This document shows positions 5,993-7,069 of a stretch of 7,069 nucleotides of DNA, piece after piece; the first letter of the stretch is position 1; the number at the start of each line of letters is the position of its first letter. The position numbers and the translations under genes were made by a program. The stretch is from positions 1 to 7,069 of the forward strand of contig JAVBWO010000003.1 in the NCBI GenBank assembly GCA_036677375.1. Direction: 5' to 3'. The DNA comes from JAVBWO01 sp036677375 (GTDB lineage: Bacteria > Bacillota > Dehalobacteriia > UBA4068 > UBA4997). Under the pieces are notes generated by a model. The model was not told the DNA's origin and did no database searches. It worked only from the letters and a program-made list of their open reading frames with translations.

Positions 5993-6778
5993 CTACGTAC
6001 AACCCATGGAGCCGGTTTCCGGCAAGGTGCTGCCGCCGTCAATGAGAAATTCCGTACCGGTAATATAGGCCGCTTCATCCGAAGCAATAAAGGCCGCCAG
6101 ATAACCAATCTCTTTGGGCTCTCCCAAACGTCCCAAAGGCACTCCGGCAGCAATGCCGTCAATGACTCTTTGAGGATTTTTGGGGTCGGTCTCATGGGCG
6201 CTATGCTGCACCATAGGTGTTAAAATATATCCTGGCAAGATCGCATTACAGGTAATACCATATTGGGCAACATCCATGGCAATGGCCTTGGTGAAACCTA
6301 AAACCGCTCCTTTGCTCATGGCGTAGCCCATCATACCGGGATCCACAACCCGGGGACCGGTAACAGAAGACATATTAACGATCCGTCCATACTTAGCAGC
6401 GATCATATGCGGGATAAAAGCCTTGGTGCAGTTCCATGTACCAACCACATTTACCCGATAGTGAAAATCCCGCAAGTCATCTTTCATATCTTCAATACGG
6501 ATCATCCGGGCAATCCCCGCATTATTCACTAAAATATCCAAGCGGCCAAATTGGGCAATGACTTGATCCGCTACTTCCTTCACTTTATTGTAATCGCTGA
6601 TATCTACCTGATAAGCATAGGCATTTTCTCCAATGCTCTTGGCTGTCTCAAAAACCGCTTCGTTAATATCAGCCAAAATTACAGTTGCACCCTTCTCCGC
6701 CATGACCCGGGCAATTCCTTCACCGTTGCCCATGGCGGCACCAGTAATAAAAGCAATCTTTCCCTTCAAATAAGCCAT
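5993..6778 (-). CDS. UcpA-like short-chain dehydrogenase/reductase
   Basis: The protein has 261 residues, the size of classical SDRs. The start is the ATG at 6776-6778, with AGGAGG (6787-6792) 8 nt upstream; an ATG at 6799 would place that site inside the gene. Motifs: TGAAMGNG (12-19) binds the cofactor, D37 at the end of beta-2 favours NAD(H) over NADP(H), NNAG is at 85-88, N110, S138 and Y152-x3-K156 form the catalytic tetrad, and PG is at 182-183. The tail GGSTLPET and the V-D-P-G segment before the catalytic Tyr closely resemble E. coli UcpA, as recalled. Known: UcpA is an SDR of uncertain physiological substrate. Inferred: it oxidises a hydroxyl group of the imported compound, or reduces the matching carbonyl, as the first enzyme of this cluster. 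The VOC gene follows after 22 nt, so the two are co-transcribed. Confidence 0.9.
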   Translation of the reverse strand: MAYLKGKIAFITGAAMGNGEGIARVMAEKGATVILADINEAVFETAKSIGENAYAYQVDISDYNKVKEVADQVIAQFGRLDILVNNAGIARMIRIEDMKDDLRDFHYRVNVVGTWNCTKAFIPHMIAAKYGRIVNMSSVTGPRVVDPGMMGYAMSKGAVLGFTKAIAMDVAQYGITCNAILPGYILTPMVQHSAHETDPKNPQRVIDGIAAGVPLGRLGEPKEIGYLAAFIASDEAAYITGTEFLIDGGSTLPETGSMGCT

Positions 6779-6812
6779 AGCAATTTCCTCCTGTTTCAAA
6801 ATTATAAAATTA

Positions 6813-6848
6813 TGGCGGGAACGGCAGGGCGATGAACCGCACCCGCCA
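6813..6848 (-). promoter_or_regulatory. Hairpin just upstream of the SDR gene
   Basis: On the minus strand TGGCGGG (6842-6848) and CCCGCCA (6813-6819) pair over 7 bp, followed by TAATTTTATAATTTT. This could terminate the upstream gene or act as a leader attenuator for the SDR operon. A perfect TATAAT (6801-6806) follows, but no -35 box lies at the right distance and its start site would fall near the ribosome binding site. Confidence 0.45.
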
Positions 6849-6890
6849 AAACTTACTGACTGATTTATTTAAGACACCATGATGGAGGGG

Positions 6891-6924
6891 AGTGGAGACG
6901 GAGAGGTAGATAACCGCCTCCACT
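6891..6924 (-). terminator. Hairpin after the upstream gene
   Basis: On the minus strand AGTGGAGGCGG and CCGTCTCCACT form an 11-bp stem with one G-U pair around a 12-nt loop, beginning 25 nt after the stop codon. The plus-strand version has an A-C mismatch instead, which favours a minus-strand RNA structure. No T tract follows, so it may stabilise a 3' end rather than terminate. Confidence 0.45.
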
Positions 6925-6948
6925 TAAAGCAGGTGTGCATCGCTTGAA

Positions 6949-7069
6949 TTATTTTTCCACAAACTTCTTATAGGCGCGCCAAGTGGTGGCAAATTTGGCA
7001 ATGTCGGTGATGCCGTCTTCGTCGATCTGGGTGGCCAAAGCCGCTTTATGGGGAGCGCTCTTCACCAGC
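6949..7069 (-). CDS. C-terminal fragment of an upstream gene, tentatively GcvPB-like
   Basis: Seen: an open frame enters from the right edge and ends at TAA (6949-6951), giving 39 residues that begin LVKSAPHKAA and end with TTWRAYKKFVEK. Codon use is like the neighbouring genes. Known: glycine dehydrogenase subunit 2 (GcvPB) usually ends with an APH motif followed by a short tail, and the L-V-K-x-APH spacing fits. The rest of this tail does not follow the common GcvPB ending, so the match is weak. Inferred: if correct, the cluster is preceded by one GcvP-type gene set and followed by another. It could be some other enzyme; the part in view is too short to decide. Confidence 0.45.
   Translation of the reverse strand, partial: LVKSAPHKAALATQIDEDGITDIAKFATTWRAYKKFVEK

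Noticed and set aside
5971..6195. N-terminal extension of the VOC reading frame to an ATG at 6195
   Set aside because: It lies over the coding region of the SDR gene in another frame, has no VOC similarity, and the conserved domain starts right after the TTG.

Overview
The window looks like a chromosomal metabolic locus from an anaerobic member of the Bacillota (Clostridia or Negativicutes type). Three things suggest this: every gene has a strong AGGAGG-type ribosome binding site, intergenic DNA is very AT-rich while coding DNA is moderate in GC, and glycine dehydrogenase is of the split GcvPA kind. No source organism can be named from the sequence alone. All recognisable genes are on the minus strand, so transcription runs from the right edge to the left edge.

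Right to left, the layout is as follows. The 3' end of a gene that starts outside the window (6949-7069, tentatively GcvPB-like) is followed by a 170-bp gap with two hairpins. A catabolic-looking cluster comes next: a UcpA-like short-chain dehydrogenase (5993-6778), a methylmalonyl-CoA-epimerase-like VOC protein with a TTG start (5575-5970), a zinc-dependent medium-chain dehydrogenase (4486-5505), a 52-residue single-span membrane protein (4127-4285) and a sodium:solute symporter (2523-4130). The last two overlap by ATGA and are probably translationally coupled. A 368-bp gap follows, holding a 79-bp inverted-repeat element, a terminator-like hairpin and the promoter region of a MerR-family regulator (1261-2154). 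A 971-bp AT-rich gap comes next, with dyads, short repeats and an orphan terminator. The first 96 codons of a GcvPA-like glycine dehydrogenase subunit (1-289), with its own sigma-A-type promoter, close the window.

Taken together, the genes suggest Na+-driven uptake of a small organic solute followed by oxidation of hydroxyl groups by the SDR and the zinc dehydrogenase. The VOC protein would handle an intermediate, and the locus is flanked by glycine-decarboxylase-type enzymes. A MerR regulator with a ligand-binding domain could sense the substrate. The substrate cannot be read from the sequence. The least described parts are the coupled 52-residue membrane protein, the inverted-repeat element after the symporter, and the long structured gap before the GcvPA-like gene. 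No RNA genes, CRISPR arrays or transposase genes were seen.
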